The notes under the pieces: model-generated | Seen by the model: the letters and a program-made list of their open reading frames with translations, nothing else | Database searches by the model: none | What the model was told of the DNA's origin: nothing | Shown: piece by piece, positions 8,336 through 16,395 of the stretch | Layout of the letters: each line of letters starts with the position of its first letter | Position numbering within the stretch: position 1 is the first letter of the stretch | Made by a program: the position numbers and the translations under genes | Source: GCA-002715885 sp045561575 | GTDB taxonomy: Bacteria; Bacteroidota; Bacteroidia; Flavobacteriales; BACL11 | Direction of reading: 5' to 3' | NCBI GenBank assembly: GCA_045561575.1 | Contig: JBJKXM010000071.1 | Location: forward strand, 1-22,067 | DNA: 22,067 nucleotides

Positions 8336-8336
8336 A

Positions 8337-8933
8337 TTACCCGTTCAAAGCTACCACTTCTTTAACTTTATCACCTAATTTCTGAATAAGTAAAGATTCA
8401 ATACCACTTTTGAGTGTTAAAGTTGATGAGGGGCAACCACTACATGCTCCTTTTAAAACTACTTTTACAATGCCTTCAGAAAATGAATCAAATTCAATGG
8501 CACCACCATCTCCTTCAACGGCTGGCCTTATGTACTCATCCAAAATTTGAATAATTTCATGTTCTTCATCACTTCTTTTAGTATTAGCTTGTTTGTTTTT
8601 TGGTGATAATTTTACTTCCTCCTTTTCTTTTACGATGATGTCTTCTGTATAATTTTGAATATCATCTTCATTAAGTAATGTTGTAATAAAGTTTCTTATT
8701 TCAATTAATATCTCTCCCCATTCAACATCATTTTTCTTTTTTATTGAAATGAAATTTGAGCTTAAAAAAACACTTTCAACATATTTTAAACTAAAAATTT
8801 TGTGAATCATTGGAATTTTTTTAGCTTCATCATCTGTAAGGAATTCAATGCTTTTGTCAGCAAGCATTCTGTTTGAAACAAATTTCATTACTTCAGGATT
8901 TGGAGTGCTTTCAGCGTAAATACTATAGAACAT
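8337..8933 (-). CDS. Nfu-type iron-sulfur cluster scaffold/carrier
   Basis: This protein carries Fe-S clusters to apo-proteins. It has 198 residues in two parts. The N-terminal Nfu_N-like domain (about 3-95) opens with the diagnostic stretch ESTPNPEVMKF. A Lys/Glu-rich linker (about 100-122) follows. The C-terminal NifU domain (about 124-196) holds GACSGCPSSTLTL, whose C164 and C167 form the cluster-binding CxxC. This Nfu_N plus NifU layout is the mitochondrial NFU1 arrangement, also usual in Bacteroidota, and differs from E. coli NfuA with its degenerate A-type N-domain. The gene lies head-to-head with the hexapeptide-repeat gene and tail-to-tail with the 4Fe-4S ferredoxin, a plausible client. 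Confidence 0.93.
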   Translation of the reverse strand: MFYSIYAESTPNPEVMKFVSNRMLADKSIEFLTDDEAKKIPMIHKIFSLKYVESVFLSSNFISIKKKNDVEWGEILIEIRNFITTLLNEDDIQNYTEDIIVKEKEEVKLSPKNKQANTKRSDEEHEIIQILDEYIRPAVEGDGGAIEFDSFSEGIVKVVLKGACSGCPSSTLTLKSGIESLLIQKLGDKVKEVVALNG

Positions 8934-8947
8934 AATTTATATTTTTA

Positions 8948-8955
8948 CAAAAATA
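8948..8955 (-). promoter_or_regulatory. Possible -7 promoter box for the Nfu gene
   Basis: On the minus strand this octamer reads TATTTTTG (TAnnTTTG consensus), 15 bases upstream of the Nfu ATG. It sits in the 37-base divergent gap shared with the carbonic-anhydrase-like gene. No -33 element is visible, and the predicted leader would be about 10 bases. Confidence 0.35.
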
Positions 8956-8970
8956 CAAACTCATTAAATA

Positions 8971-9483
8971 ATGGCATTAATAAAAACTGTAAATAATATA
9001 TCGCCTAAATTTTCAAAATCTGTGTACATTGCTGATAATGCAACAATCATTGGGGATGTATTTATTGGTGAAAATAGTAGTGTATGGTTTAACACCGTAA
9101 TAAGGGGAGATGTTAACTCAATAGTAATAGGAAATAATGTAAATATTCAGGATGGCGTTGTTATTCATTGTACATATAAAAAATCAAAAGTGATTTTAGG
9201 TAATAATGTTTCTATTGGTCATAACGCAATTATTCATGGATGCAAAATAGAAGATAATGTTCTTATAGGTATGGGTGCAATAATAATGGACAATGCAGTT
9301 GTAAAAAAGAATTCAATAGTTGCTGCTGGATCGGTTGTAACCAAAGGAACTGTTGTTAAGTCTGGAACTATTTTTTCAGGAATACCAGCAAAGCTTAAAA
9401 TGAAAATAGATGAAAAAAGCACTAATGAAATGACTAAAAAAATTGCTGAAAATTATATTTTATATTCTTCTTGGTATTCTTAA
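8971..9483 (+). CDS. Gamma-carbonic-anhydrase-like hexapeptide-repeat protein
   Basis: This 170-residue protein is built of left-handed beta-helix hexapeptide repeats (for example SIVIGNNVNIQDGVVIH, VILGNNVSIGHNAIIHG) and ends in an alpha-helical tail. It would form a trimer. The three zinc ligands of gamma-class carbonic anhydrases have counterparts at H66, H84 and H89 (the last two with the usual five-residue spacing). R45 and Q60 fit the conserved Arg and Gln of the site. The catalytic acidic loop of archaeal Cam is absent, as in YrdA/CaiE-like proteins, so activity on CO2 is uncertain; some relatives bind metal without hydrating CO2. It is transcribed alone, divergent from the Nfu gene and three bases from the convergent murI stop. 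Confidence 0.9.
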   Translation: MALIKTVNNISPKFSKSVYIADNATIIGDVFIGENSSVWFNTVIRGDVNSIVIGNNVNIQDGVVIHCTYKKSKVILGNNVSIGHNAIIHGCKIEDNVLIGMGAIIMDNAVVKKNSIVAAGSVVTKGTVVKSGTIFSGIPAKLKMKIDEKSTNEMTKKIAENYILYSSWYS

Positions 9484-9486
9484 ATA

Positions 9487-10284
9487 TTATTGCCAAATAT
9501 CAAGTTCTTGAAGAGTTATCTTATCTTTAAAAAAGAAAGATGCGCTTTTAGAGAAAGATTCAGTTAAATTAGAAACTATAAAATTGTAGCTTGATTTATT
9601 GTTTGTATTTAGCATATTCATTTTTTCAAGTTCGTTTTTAATATAATTTGCAGTTATTGATGAAGAGTCAATAACCTCAACTTGATTATTATAGTATTCT
9701 ATTATTTGTTTTTTTATTAGAGGATAATGGGTGCAAGCAAGTATTAATGAATCTATTTCCTTTAAATTTTTATTGCTCAAATATTTTTTAATAATTGCAA
9801 GGCTAATTTCTTGGTTGAAAAAACCTTCTTCTATCATTGGCGCAAGTAATGGAGTTTCTAATGAAATTACTTTAGAGTTAATTTTTTGATTTATTTTCTT
9901 TTGGTATATGTTGGAATTTATAGTTGCTTTTGTACCTATAACTCCAATTTTCTTATTTTCATTTTTAGCTGATAGATCATTAATTATTGGGTCAATTACA
10001 TTAAATATTGGGATTGAGCTTATATTATTTTTAATGTAATTAAATGCAACAGAAGATACTGAATTACATGCTATAATAATTATTTTACAATTTTTATTTT
10101 TCAGAAATTTTGCAATTTGAAGACTATAATCCTTAATTGCTTTTTCAGATTTTTCCCCATAAGGAAGATGTTTTGTGTCTCCAAAATAGATAATACTTTC
10201 ATTAGGAAGTTTTTCTTTGATAGCGTTGGCAATAGTTAAACCACCTATTCCAGAATCAAAAATTCCAATTGGATTTGATGACAT
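9487..10284 (-). CDS. murI: Glutamate racemase
   Basis: MurI turns L-glutamate into D-glutamate for peptidoglycan precursors. The two catalytic cysteines are in IACNSVSS (C73) and LACTHYPL (C184), the latter with its partner H186. The substrate motif IFDSGIGGLT gives D10 and S11, and PYGEKS is at 41-46. In most homologues the first Cys motif reads ACNTAS; here the Thr is Ser, a mild change. Length (265) is normal. The gene lies after the Skp genes, as in other Flavobacteriia, but a strong terminator (10297-10323) stands between, so it needs its own promoter or read-through. I see no TAnnTTTG box in its 44-base leader. Confidence 0.95.
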   Translation of the reverse strand: MSSNPIGIFDSGIGGLTIANAIKEKLPNESIIYFGDTKHLPYGEKSEKAIKDYSLQIAKFLKNKNCKIIIIACNSVSSVAFNYIKNNISSIPIFNVIDPIINDLSAKNENKKIGVIGTKATINSNIYQKKINQKINSKVISLETPLLAPMIEEGFFNQEISLAIIKKYLSNKNLKEIDSLILACTHYPLIKKQIIEYYNNQVEVIDSSSITANYIKNELEKMNMLNTNNKSSYNFIVSNLTESFSKSASFFFKDKITLQELDIWQ

Positions 10285-10296
10285 TTTATTTGTTAT

Positions 10297-10323
10297 AAAA
10301 AAAGCATCAGTAATGATGCTTTT
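10297..10323 (-). terminator. Intrinsic terminator after the bamA-skp genes
   Basis: A perfect 10-bp inverted repeat, AAAAGCATCA (10300-10309) and TGATGCTTTT (10314-10323), encloses a 4-base loop. Read on the minus strand, the stem is followed by an unbroken run of seven T (10303-10297). It lies just after the second skp gene stop at 10329, so it ends the uppS-bamA-skp-skp transcript before murI. On the plus strand the trailing sequence is TTTTCTATTTT, so weak bidirectional action is possible. Confidence 0.88.
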
Positions 10324-10328
10324 CTATT

Positions 10329-10826
10329 TTAAAGTTTAAGTTTCTTTTTAACTTTCTCAAGAATGTTTTCACTTTCTTTCACATAAAGAATACTACCGAC
10401 ACTTTTGTCAAATATATAGGTGTAATCACCTTCATTTGCAACATCTTCAATAGCCTGTCTTGCTTTTTGTAGAATGGGCTCAAGAAGTTCTTTTTCTTTA
10501 GAAATAAGAGCTTCATTAGCATTTTGTTGAAAGGCTTGAATTCTTTGTTCGAGACCAGTTATTTCCGTGACCTTATCCTGTTTTACTAAATCAGTATAAG
10601 AGGCTTCATTAGCTTGATATTCTTGAACACTTTGTTGATATTCAGCAGTCATTGCTTGTAATTGAGATTCTAAGCTTTTAGCAAATGTTTGAACTTCTTC
10701 TTCTGCTGTTTTTCTCTCAGGCATTAGTAATAATAGTTCTTGTGAATCAATATATCCAAACTTATTTTGAGAATAAGAATTAATTGAAAATAGAGCGATT
10801 ATTGTAAAAATTAATATTTTTTTCAT
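10329..10826 (-). CDS. Skp/OmpH family periplasmic chaperone (second copy)
   Basis: This 165-residue protein belongs to the OmpH/Skp family, trimeric periplasmic holdases that keep unfolded outer-membrane proteins soluble on the way to BamA. A signal peptide covers about residues 1-20, ending NSYSQ. The mature protein opens FGYIDSQELL, the typical first strand. A long charged coiled-coil region (about 35-125, rich in Glu, Gln and Lys) forms the tentacles, and a short strand YTIFDKS-like segment (YTYIFDKS) closes the body. It lies 17 bases after the first Skp gene and is a clear paralogue of it. The terminator follows directly. Client differences between the copies cannot be read from sequence. 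Confidence 0.92.
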   Translation of the reverse strand: MKKILIFTIIALFSINSYSQNKFGYIDSQELLLLMPERKTAEEEVQTFAKSLESQLQAMTAEYQQSVQEYQANEASYTDLVKQDKVTEITGLEQRIQAFQQNANEALISKEKELLEPILQKARQAIEDVANEGDYTYIFDKSVGSILYVKESENILEKVKKKLKL

Positions 10827-10843
10827 GTTTTAATTATTTTAAA

Positions 10844-11353
10844 TTAGTATCCTAGAATTTCTAGTATTTTATCACTTTTATCAAGATTTGGATTTGAATA
10901 TAGCATAATCAAATCACTAGAGCTGTCGAATATTATAGCATATTTATTGTCACTTGCTAGTTTTTGAACTGCATCATAAATTTTGTCTTGAATTGGTTTG
11001 ACAAGTTCTTGTCTTTTAAGGTTTAGCTCCCCTTGAGGAGAAAAATATTTTCTTTGTAAATCTTTTGCGTCTTTCTCAGCTTTCATAATAGCTTCTTCTC
11101 TCTTGTTTTTCATTGGTTCTGTAAGAAGTACTTGTTCTTGTTGGTATGCACGATACATCTCTTCAACATCTGTAAATTTTTTCTCGATTTCTTTTTGCCA
11201 ATCAGCTGAAAGAGCATCAAGTTTATCCTGTGCTTGTTTAAATTCAGGAATCTTATTTAAAATGTAGTCTGAATCGATGTATGCAAACTTTTGAGAATAT
11301 GCGTTTAGATTACATGTTAATGAGATAAGTAGTAAATAAATTAATTTTTTCAT
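10844..11353 (-). CDS. Skp/OmpH family periplasmic chaperone (first copy)
   Basis: This 169-residue OmpH/Skp-type chaperone has a signal peptide at about 1-20 (ending NAYSQ). The mature start FAYIDSDYIL matches the family, a charged coiled-coil arm spans about 35-130, and the closing segment is YAIIFDSSSD. Relative to the second copy it carries more basic and Tyr residues in the arm (MYRAYQQEQ) and ends in LEILGY. It follows bamA by 13 bases in the same transcript. That fits its role of delivering unfolded outer-membrane proteins to the Bam machine. Two tandem copies at this spot are common in Flavobacteriia. Confidence 0.92.
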   Translation of the reverse strand: MKKLIYLLLISLTCNLNAYSQKFAYIDSDYILNKIPEFKQAQDKLDALSADWQKEIEKKFTDVEEMYRAYQQEQVLLTEPMKNKREEAIMKAEKDAKDLQRKYFSPQGELNLKRQELVKPIQDKIYDAVQKLASDNKYAIIFDSSSDLIMLYSNPNLDKSDKILEILGY

Positions 11354-11366
11354 TTTACAAATTTAG

Positions 11367-13898
11367 TTAAAAATTTTGTCCTATTGAGAAATGAAATTGC
11401 CCACCATTTGCCTCTGGGTTTCCTATAACCTCATCTAGCCCCCATCCATAATCTAATCCCATCATTCCAATCATTGGTAACATAATTTTAACACCAATAC
11501 CAACGGATCTTTTTACACCAAATGGATTAAAATTGTCAAATTCTTCCCATGCATTACCTGCTTCGAGAAAAGCAAGTGCATACATAGTAGAAGTTGGATT
11601 TAGACTAAGTGCATACCTAATTTCTGCTGTATATTTATTATATATTGTTGCTCCAGTTTGAGGGGAAAGCGAATTATTTGCATAACCTCTAAGTGCCACT
11701 AATTCTCTACCATCGTTCATGTATCCCATACCACTCAGCCCATCTCCTCCAACATAAAATCTCTCAAATGGTGATATACCTAATTCTTGATTATATGCAC
11801 CTAGAAATCCAAATTCAGTTTTAGTTGCTAGAATTAGTTTTTCAGTGAAAGGAGAAAACCAAGTTGCTTTAAATTTCCACTTATAGTATTCTACCCATTT
11901 ATACTTTTCTTGATCAGTTAATGATGTATAATCATCTATATCATCAAACATAGAATATGGGGGTGATAATTTTAGAGTTAATAAAAAATTTGAACCTTGT
12001 CTTGGGAAATTTATTTGGTCAACTGAATTTCTTCCAATAGTTATATTGTAATTAACATTGTTAGATACTCCGTTTCTAAAAGAGAAAAAAGATTGTGAAT
12101 TACTTAATTTATATTGCATATAATTTAAACCATTATATACTGTAAAATAATCATCTGGATTTTTAAGTCTTTTTCCAATACCAAGAGATATTCCTGTAAC
12201 TTGTATTTCTTGCCTTTGATCATCTTGTTGACCATTAGATGATATTGCTTTGAAAAGTGAAACTTGAAGGGAAGTAGGTTTTTTACCGCCTAGCCATGGC
12301 TCAGTAAAAGAGATATTATAGTTTTGATAATAAGCACCATTTGATCTAGCAATTAAAGAAAGTCTTTGCCCATCTCCTGAGGGTAGTGGCTTCCATTTTG
12401 AACCATTAAAAATATTTCTAGTTGAAAAATTATTGAATGTTAAGCCTAAAGACCCTACCACTCTTCCGCCACCCCAACCACCTTGTAATTGAATTTGGTC
12501 AGATGATTTCTCCGCAACTATATAAGTAACATCTACTTCATTTCTTACTGGATTTGGATCTATTTTCACATCAAATGCTTCAGGATCAAAATACTGCATC
12601 TGAGCAAGCTCTCTTTGAGATCTCATTATGTCAGATCTTTTGAATAAATCACCTGGTCTTGTTCTTAGTTCTCTCATTATCACATGATCTTGAGTTTTAG
12701 TATTTCCTTTAACAGCAACCTTATTAATTCTCGCTTGGTCACCTTCATAAAGCCTAACATCTAAGTCAATTATATTGTTATTTGTAGATACTTCAACAGG
12801 TGTAGCATTAAAGAAAAGATATCCGTTATCAAGATATAATGAACTAATATCTGTCCCTTCAGGAGTGCCAAATAATCTAGAGTCTAAAATCGATTGGTTA
12901 AATACATCTCCACTATCTATACCTAATTGATTTAGGAGTTCGTCATTTGTATATTTTTTATTTCCGACAAAATTTACATTTCCAAATAAATAAGGCTCTC
13001 CTTCATCTAATACTATTTCAATAGTAACTGTGTTGTCATTATTTACATACACTGAATCTTTTACAATTTTAGCATCTCTATATCCCTTATTATTGTATTC
13101 TGAAATTATATTTTCTTTGTCTTCTTCATAATTCTCTTTAATAAATTTAGATACTTTAAAAAATCTCCATTTATTTTTGACTTTTGTTTCCTTCATGCTT
13201 TTTTTGAGACGATAATTACTAATAGCATAAACTGTGTCCTTATTATTTAGAAATGATTTGTTATTATTTACAATTTGCTTTCTTCCTTTAACGAGGATGT
13301 CCTTAATTTTAACTTTTTTGTTTTTGTTGATGTCAAAAATCAAAATTGAAGAGTTTACTGTTACTGAATCTGCAATAATTTCATGATTTACCATTACATT
13401 ATAGAAACCTTTGTCGATGTAAAACTTTTCTATTTTATTAAGACTATTTTTTATTAAATTTTGTGTTAATATTTTACCACGCATTAATTGCAGGTCATCT
13501 TTCAATGTTGAAATATCTGACTTACTTATTTTACCAATAAATTTGAATTTTGATAATCTCGGGTATTCTTTTAAAACAATATTTAATGAAATTGAATCAT
13601 TAGATATTTTATCATATTTTATTTCAATTTCTGAAAATAGATTTTGTTGCCATAATTTATTAATTGCTGAACTAATATCAGTTCCTGGAACTTTAATATT
13701 ACTATTAATTTTTAATCCAGAAATATCAATAATATTTGATTTGTTTACATATTTGCTACCTGTAATTTTAATATCAGATAAAATAAATGTTTTAGGTTGT
13801 GTGTAATCAATCAAATTATATTGCAAACTATTTTGCGCAATAATATTTCCATTACAAAATATAATGATAGTAAATAGGTAAAATAATTTTTTGATCAT
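11367..13898 (-). CDS. bamA: Outer membrane protein assembly factor BamA
   Basis: BamA inserts beta-barrel proteins into the outer membrane. From the ATG at 13898 it has 843 residues. There is a signal peptide (MIKKLFYLFTIIIF to about residue 22), then about five POTRA domains to roughly residue 440, and then a C-terminal 16-strand barrel ending in Phe (FHFSIGQNF). The POTRA repeats show the usual VKGN/FVGN/ITGS turns, for example VAVKGNTKTQDHVI and FVGNKKYTNDELL. The Omp85 lid motif appears as LRGYANN, and FLEAGNAWE is typical of the last strands. An in-frame ATG at 13952 would add 18 charged residues ahead of the signal peptide and overlap uppS, so I reject it. With the chosen start, one base separates it from the uppS stop. 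Confidence 0.95.
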   Translation of the reverse strand: MIKKLFYLFTIIIFCNGNIIAQNSLQYNLIDYTQPKTFILSDIKITGSKYVNKSNIIDISGLKINSNIKVPGTDISSAINKLWQQNLFSEIEIKYDKISNDSISLNIVLKEYPRLSKFKFIGKISKSDISTLKDDLQLMRGKILTQNLIKNSLNKIEKFYIDKGFYNVMVNHEIIADSVTVNSSILIFDINKNKKVKIKDILVKGRKQIVNNNKSFLNNKDTVYAISNYRLKKSMKETKVKNKWRFFKVSKFIKENYEEDKENIISEYNNKGYRDAKIVKDSVYVNNDNTVTIEIVLDEGEPYLFGNVNFVGNKKYTNDELLNQLGIDSGDVFNQSILDSRLFGTPEGTDISSLYLDNGYLFFNATPVEVSTNNNIIDLDVRLYEGDQARINKVAVKGNTKTQDHVIMRELRTRPGDLFKRSDIMRSQRELAQMQYFDPEAFDVKIDPNPVRNEVDVTYIVAEKSSDQIQLQGGWGGGRVVGSLGLTFNNFSTRNIFNGSKWKPLPSGDGQRLSLIARSNGAYYQNYNISFTEPWLGGKKPTSLQVSLFKAISSNGQQDDQRQEIQVTGISLGIGKRLKNPDDYFTVYNGLNYMQYKLSNSQSFFSFRNGVSNNVNYNITIGRNSVDQINFPRQGSNFLLTLKLSPPYSMFDDIDDYTSLTDQEKYKWVEYYKWKFKATWFSPFTEKLILATKTEFGFLGAYNQELGISPFERFYVGGDGLSGMGYMNDGRELVALRGYANNSLSPQTGATIYNKYTAEIRYALSLNPTSTMYALAFLEAGNAWEEFDNFNPFGVKRSVGIGVKIMLPMIGMMGLDYGWGLDEVIGNPEANGGQFHFSIGQNF

Positions 13899-13899
13899 T

Positions 13900-14610
13900 T
13901 TATTTTGTTTTTCCAAACCTTCTCTCTCTTTGTTGATAGCACCATATTGCATCTTTTAAATCTTCTCTTCTAAAATCTGGCCACTTTTTTTCAGTAAAGT
14001 AAAGTTCTGAATAAGCAATTTGCCATAGCATAAAATTGCTTATTCTTTTTTCGCCACTAGTACGAATTAATAACTCTGGTTCTGGAACGCCTTTAGTAGT
14101 TAAATATTGCTCAAAATCTAATTCAGAAATTTGATTCAAACCCTTGTTGTCATTTAAAATTTTGTTTACTGCATTTAATATCTCCCATTTTCCACTATAG
14201 CTTAAGGCTAAAGTAAGTGTCATTCCTGTCTTTTTTTTTGTCAAATTCATACATTCCAAAAGTTCTTTTTGACATTTATCAGGTAATTGTTTTGTGTTAC
14301 CTATTGTGTTTAGTCTGATATTATTTTTTAATAGTGTTTCTGTTTCATTATGAATGGATGAGACTAATAATTTCATTAGAGCATTGACTTCATGCTTTGG
14401 TCTATTCCAGTTTTCTGTTGAAAATGCAAATAGAGTTAGATATTTTATGCCGTATTCGACTGCTCCCTCTACAGTATCTCTGACTGCTTTAATTCCTTGG
14501 TTGTGTCCAAAAATTCTATTTTGACCTTTTTCTTTTGCCCATCTACCATTTCCATCCATGGTAATTGCAATATGTTGTGGTAAATTTTCTTTTTTTATAA
14601 TCTCACTCAT
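13900..14610 (-). CDS. uppS: Isoprenyl (undecaprenyl-type) diphosphate synthase
   Basis: This cis-prenyltransferase extends farnesyl diphosphate to the C55-type lipid carrier used for peptidoglycan and O-antigen. Its 236 residues fit the family. The catalytic motif HIAITMDGNGRWA contains D19, the Mg-binding Asp. The stretch LFAFSTENWNRP is the second family signature. The C-terminal LLIRTSGEKRISNFMLWQ and YSELYFTEKKWPDF match the dimer-interface and diphosphate-binding blocks. It sits between the DUF6089-like gene (16 bases) and bamA (one base), the normal flavobacterial order. This ties lipid-carrier supply to outer-membrane assembly in one transcript. Confidence 0.96.
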   Translation of the reverse strand: MSEIIKKENLPQHIAITMDGNGRWAKEKGQNRIFGHNQGIKAVRDTVEGAVEYGIKYLTLFAFSTENWNRPKHEVNALMKLLVSSIHNETETLLKNNIRLNTIGNTKQLPDKCQKELLECMNLTKKKTGMTLTLALSYSGKWEILNAVNKILNDNKGLNQISELDFEQYLTTKGVPEPELLIRTSGEKRISNFMLWQIAYSELYFTEKKWPDFRREDLKDAIWCYQQRERRFGKTK

Positions 14611-14626
14611 CTATAATGAAAGGTCA

Positions 14627-15457
14627 TTATTCATAATCACAACTTGAAGAGTTGTTATTTAGCCTAAAGGTGATAGAAATTCCAGAAAAAAAGTACCAAT
14701 CATCTTCTAAATCATTTCCTCTTTGCTCATCTTTTGAATGACTGTATGTTGGATCAGACATTTCAATATTTGAAGCGCCAAATTCGATTGGTATTCCAGG
14801 GTAAGTAGTACTCACATCGTCAAGATAATCAGTAAATGCTTTTCTTCCACTAAAGGAAACCATTATGTTTAGCCTATCATTTAAGGTATATTTAATTCCT
14901 CCACCTAGTGGTATAGCTATTTGTGTTCGGGTATATTTCTTTCTATCAGGATATGCAGTTGTTCCTTGACCTTCTGTACCTAAAGGTTGCAAGTCTACCC
15001 ACTGACCATTTGAATTTTCGGCTTGGGGATTGAAATTAAATAAAGAAATTCCGCTATAAATAAAAGGTGTCCAATTGTACAACACACTACCTGTTTCAAA
15101 AGGTAAGAAGTTAAATTCTATTTGTGATGAAAGTTCTTGAATCTGTGATCTGAAATGAAGGCCTCTGTCTAATCTTACTGGGTCATCAGAATTTCGGTCG
15201 TCAGCATCAATGCTCATGATTGCAACTTCACCTTTAACTGCAAATCTTCTGTCAATATTTCTTCTTACAATAAAACTAGCTGCTGGATTAGCAGAATTGA
15301 AGTGATTACTATTTAGATCTCCTGTGTAGTAAGAAACACCACCCTTAAAACCAAGCTCGGTATTAGACTTAAAAAGTTGGGCTTGAGTTGTATCTGTTAA
15401 AAAAATAATTAATAGTAATAAAAAACTTAAAGATTTCATTATTGATTTTGTTGTCAT
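14627..15457 (-). CDS. DUF6089-like outer-membrane beta-barrel protein
   Basis: This exported protein has 276 residues. A signal peptide (core LLLLIIFLTDTTQAQ, about 11-27) is followed by alternating hydrophobic/polar strands typical of a small OmpA/OmpW-like barrel. Examples are FKGGVSYYTGDLN, FAVKGEVAIMSIDADDR and YTRTQIAIPLGGGIKYTL. The strand FFSGISITFRLN lies near the C terminus. It matches, from memory, the DUF6089 group found before uppS and bamA in Flavobacteriia; no biochemical role is known to me. Another in-frame ATG at 15439 (MKSLSF) also gives a good signal peptide; I keep 15457 because it sits a usual distance from the -7 box at 15481. A role as an assembly-related barrel is suggested only by position. 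Confidence 0.75.
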   Translation of the reverse strand: MTTKSIMKSLSFLLLLIIFLTDTTQAQLFKSNTELGFKGGVSYYTGDLNSNHFNSANPAASFIVRRNIDRRFAVKGEVAIMSIDADDRNSDDPVRLDRGLHFRSQIQELSSQIEFNFLPFETGSVLYNWTPFIYSGISLFNFNPQAENSNGQWVDLQPLGTEGQGTTAYPDRKKYTRTQIAIPLGGGIKYTLNDRLNIMVSFSGRKAFTDYLDDVSTTYPGIPIEFGASNIEMSDPTYSHSKDEQRGNDLEDDWYFFSGISITFRLNNNSSSCDYE

Positions 15458-15480
15458 TTTTCTATCAAAAAGATATTTTA

Positions 15481-15488
15481 CAAATATA
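15481..15488 (-). promoter_or_regulatory. Possible -7 promoter box before the DUF6089-uppS-bamA genes
   Basis: The minus strand reads TATATTTG here, matching TAnnTTTG, 24 bases upstream of the ATG at 15457 and within the 59-base gap after nadK. No clear -33 TTG lies at the right distance. It may let the bamA group be transcribed apart from the nadK group. Confidence 0.4.
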
Positions 15489-15516
15489 CTTTTTCTGTGT
15501 AATTATATCTAAAAAA

Positions 15517-16395
15517 TTAATTTCTTTTATCACTACCCCACATCAGTTTTTGTCTTACTGTTGAGATAAAAGAATTGTTTTGAGGTTCAATTAAATTAAT
15601 TTTAAAATTAGCCTTTTTGATTGTAAGCTCAACAGATGAGTCAAATGCTCTTGAACAAGAATCTAAAGAAACTAAGGCTAGTTGATCTCTGTCTTCTACT
15701 TTTAACTTGATAGTGCTATTATGATTTATAACTATTGGTCTAACATTTAAATTATGCTGTGCAATAGGTGTGATTATAATATTGTTTGTTCCAGGAGCAA
15801 TTATAGGCCCTCCACAACTTAATGAATACCCTGTTGAACCTGTAGGTGTTGAAACAATTAACCCATCTGCCCAATAGGTGTTAAGAAATTCATCGTCAAC
15901 GTAAGCCTCAATTTTAATCATTGATGACGTATCTTTTTTTAATACTGCAACTTCATTTAAGGCAAAGTTTTTATTCTTAAATAAATTATTGGATGTTTTA
16001 AGAGTTAAAAGCGTTCTTTTATTTGTTTTGTACTTGTTGTTTAACACATCATTTACTGCTTGTTCAATTTGGTCTGGAGCTACACTAGATATAAAACCAA
16101 GTCTACCGGTATTAATACCCAAAATTGGAATATTACTGTTTCTTACAAAAGATACTGCACTAAGTAGTGTTCCATCACCACCAATACTAAATAAAATATC
16201 AGCCTTATCTTTTAAATCTTCATGATTGGTAAAGGTTAACACATCATTTTTAAATCGCATTTTTTCCTTAAGATAGTTTAGGAAAAATTGTTCAATGTAT
16301 ATATCAACTTTTTCAGACTCTAACTTATTTATTAGATGTTGAATGTATTTATTGAAATTTTCAGAAAAATTAGTTCCAAATAGTGCTATTCTCAT
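15517..16395 (-). CDS. nadK: NAD kinase
   Basis: NadK phosphorylates NAD to NADP in the cytoplasm and so supplies, among others, the NADPH for the ferredoxin reductase in this window. It has 292 residues. The catalytic GGDGT motif is at 72-76 (D74 catalytic), followed by NTGRLGF (96-101). The conserved Gly-rich loop PTGSTGYSLS is at 184-193, with the partner block GGPIIAPG after it. The ATG overlaps the stop of the upstream Omp85 gene by four bases (ATGA), so the two are translationally coupled. In the Flavobacteriia I know, nadK lies between pdxJ and uppS as here. Confidence 0.95.
   Translation of the reverse strand: MRIALFGTNFSENFNKYIQHLINKLESEKVDIYIEQFFLNYLKEKMRFKNDVLTFTNHEDLKDKADILFSIGGDGTLLSAVSFVRNSNIPILGINTGRLGFISSVAPDQIEQAVNDVLNNKYKTNKRTLLTLKTSNNLFKNKNFALNEVAVLKKDTSSMIKIEAYVDDEFLNTYWADGLIVSTPTGSTGYSLSCGGPIIAPGTNNIIITPIAQHNLNVRPIVINHNSTIKLKVEDRDQLALVSLDSCSRAFDSSVELTIKKANFKINLIEPQNNSFISTVRQKLMWGSDKRN

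Noticed and set aside
11358..11365. Minus-strand TAAATTTG box between bamA and the first skp gene
   Set aside because: It matches TAnnTTTG but ends only about five bases from the ATG, so transcription would start at the start codon. In a 13-base gap inside a dense operon this is probably chance, though a leaderless transcript is not excluded.
13543..13806. Plus-strand open frame inside bamA
   Set aside because: Antisense to the signal peptide and POTRA region; hydrophobic only because of the AT-rich complement.
13899..13952. Longer BamA start at 13952
   Set aside because: It puts 18 charged residues before a good signal peptide and overlaps uppS by 53 bases; the ATG at 13898 fits better.
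15465..15515. Inverted repeat AGATAT / ATATCT between nadK and the DUF6089-like gene as a terminator
   Set aside because: Arms are only six AT-rich bases about 29 bases apart with no adjacent T run; too weak.
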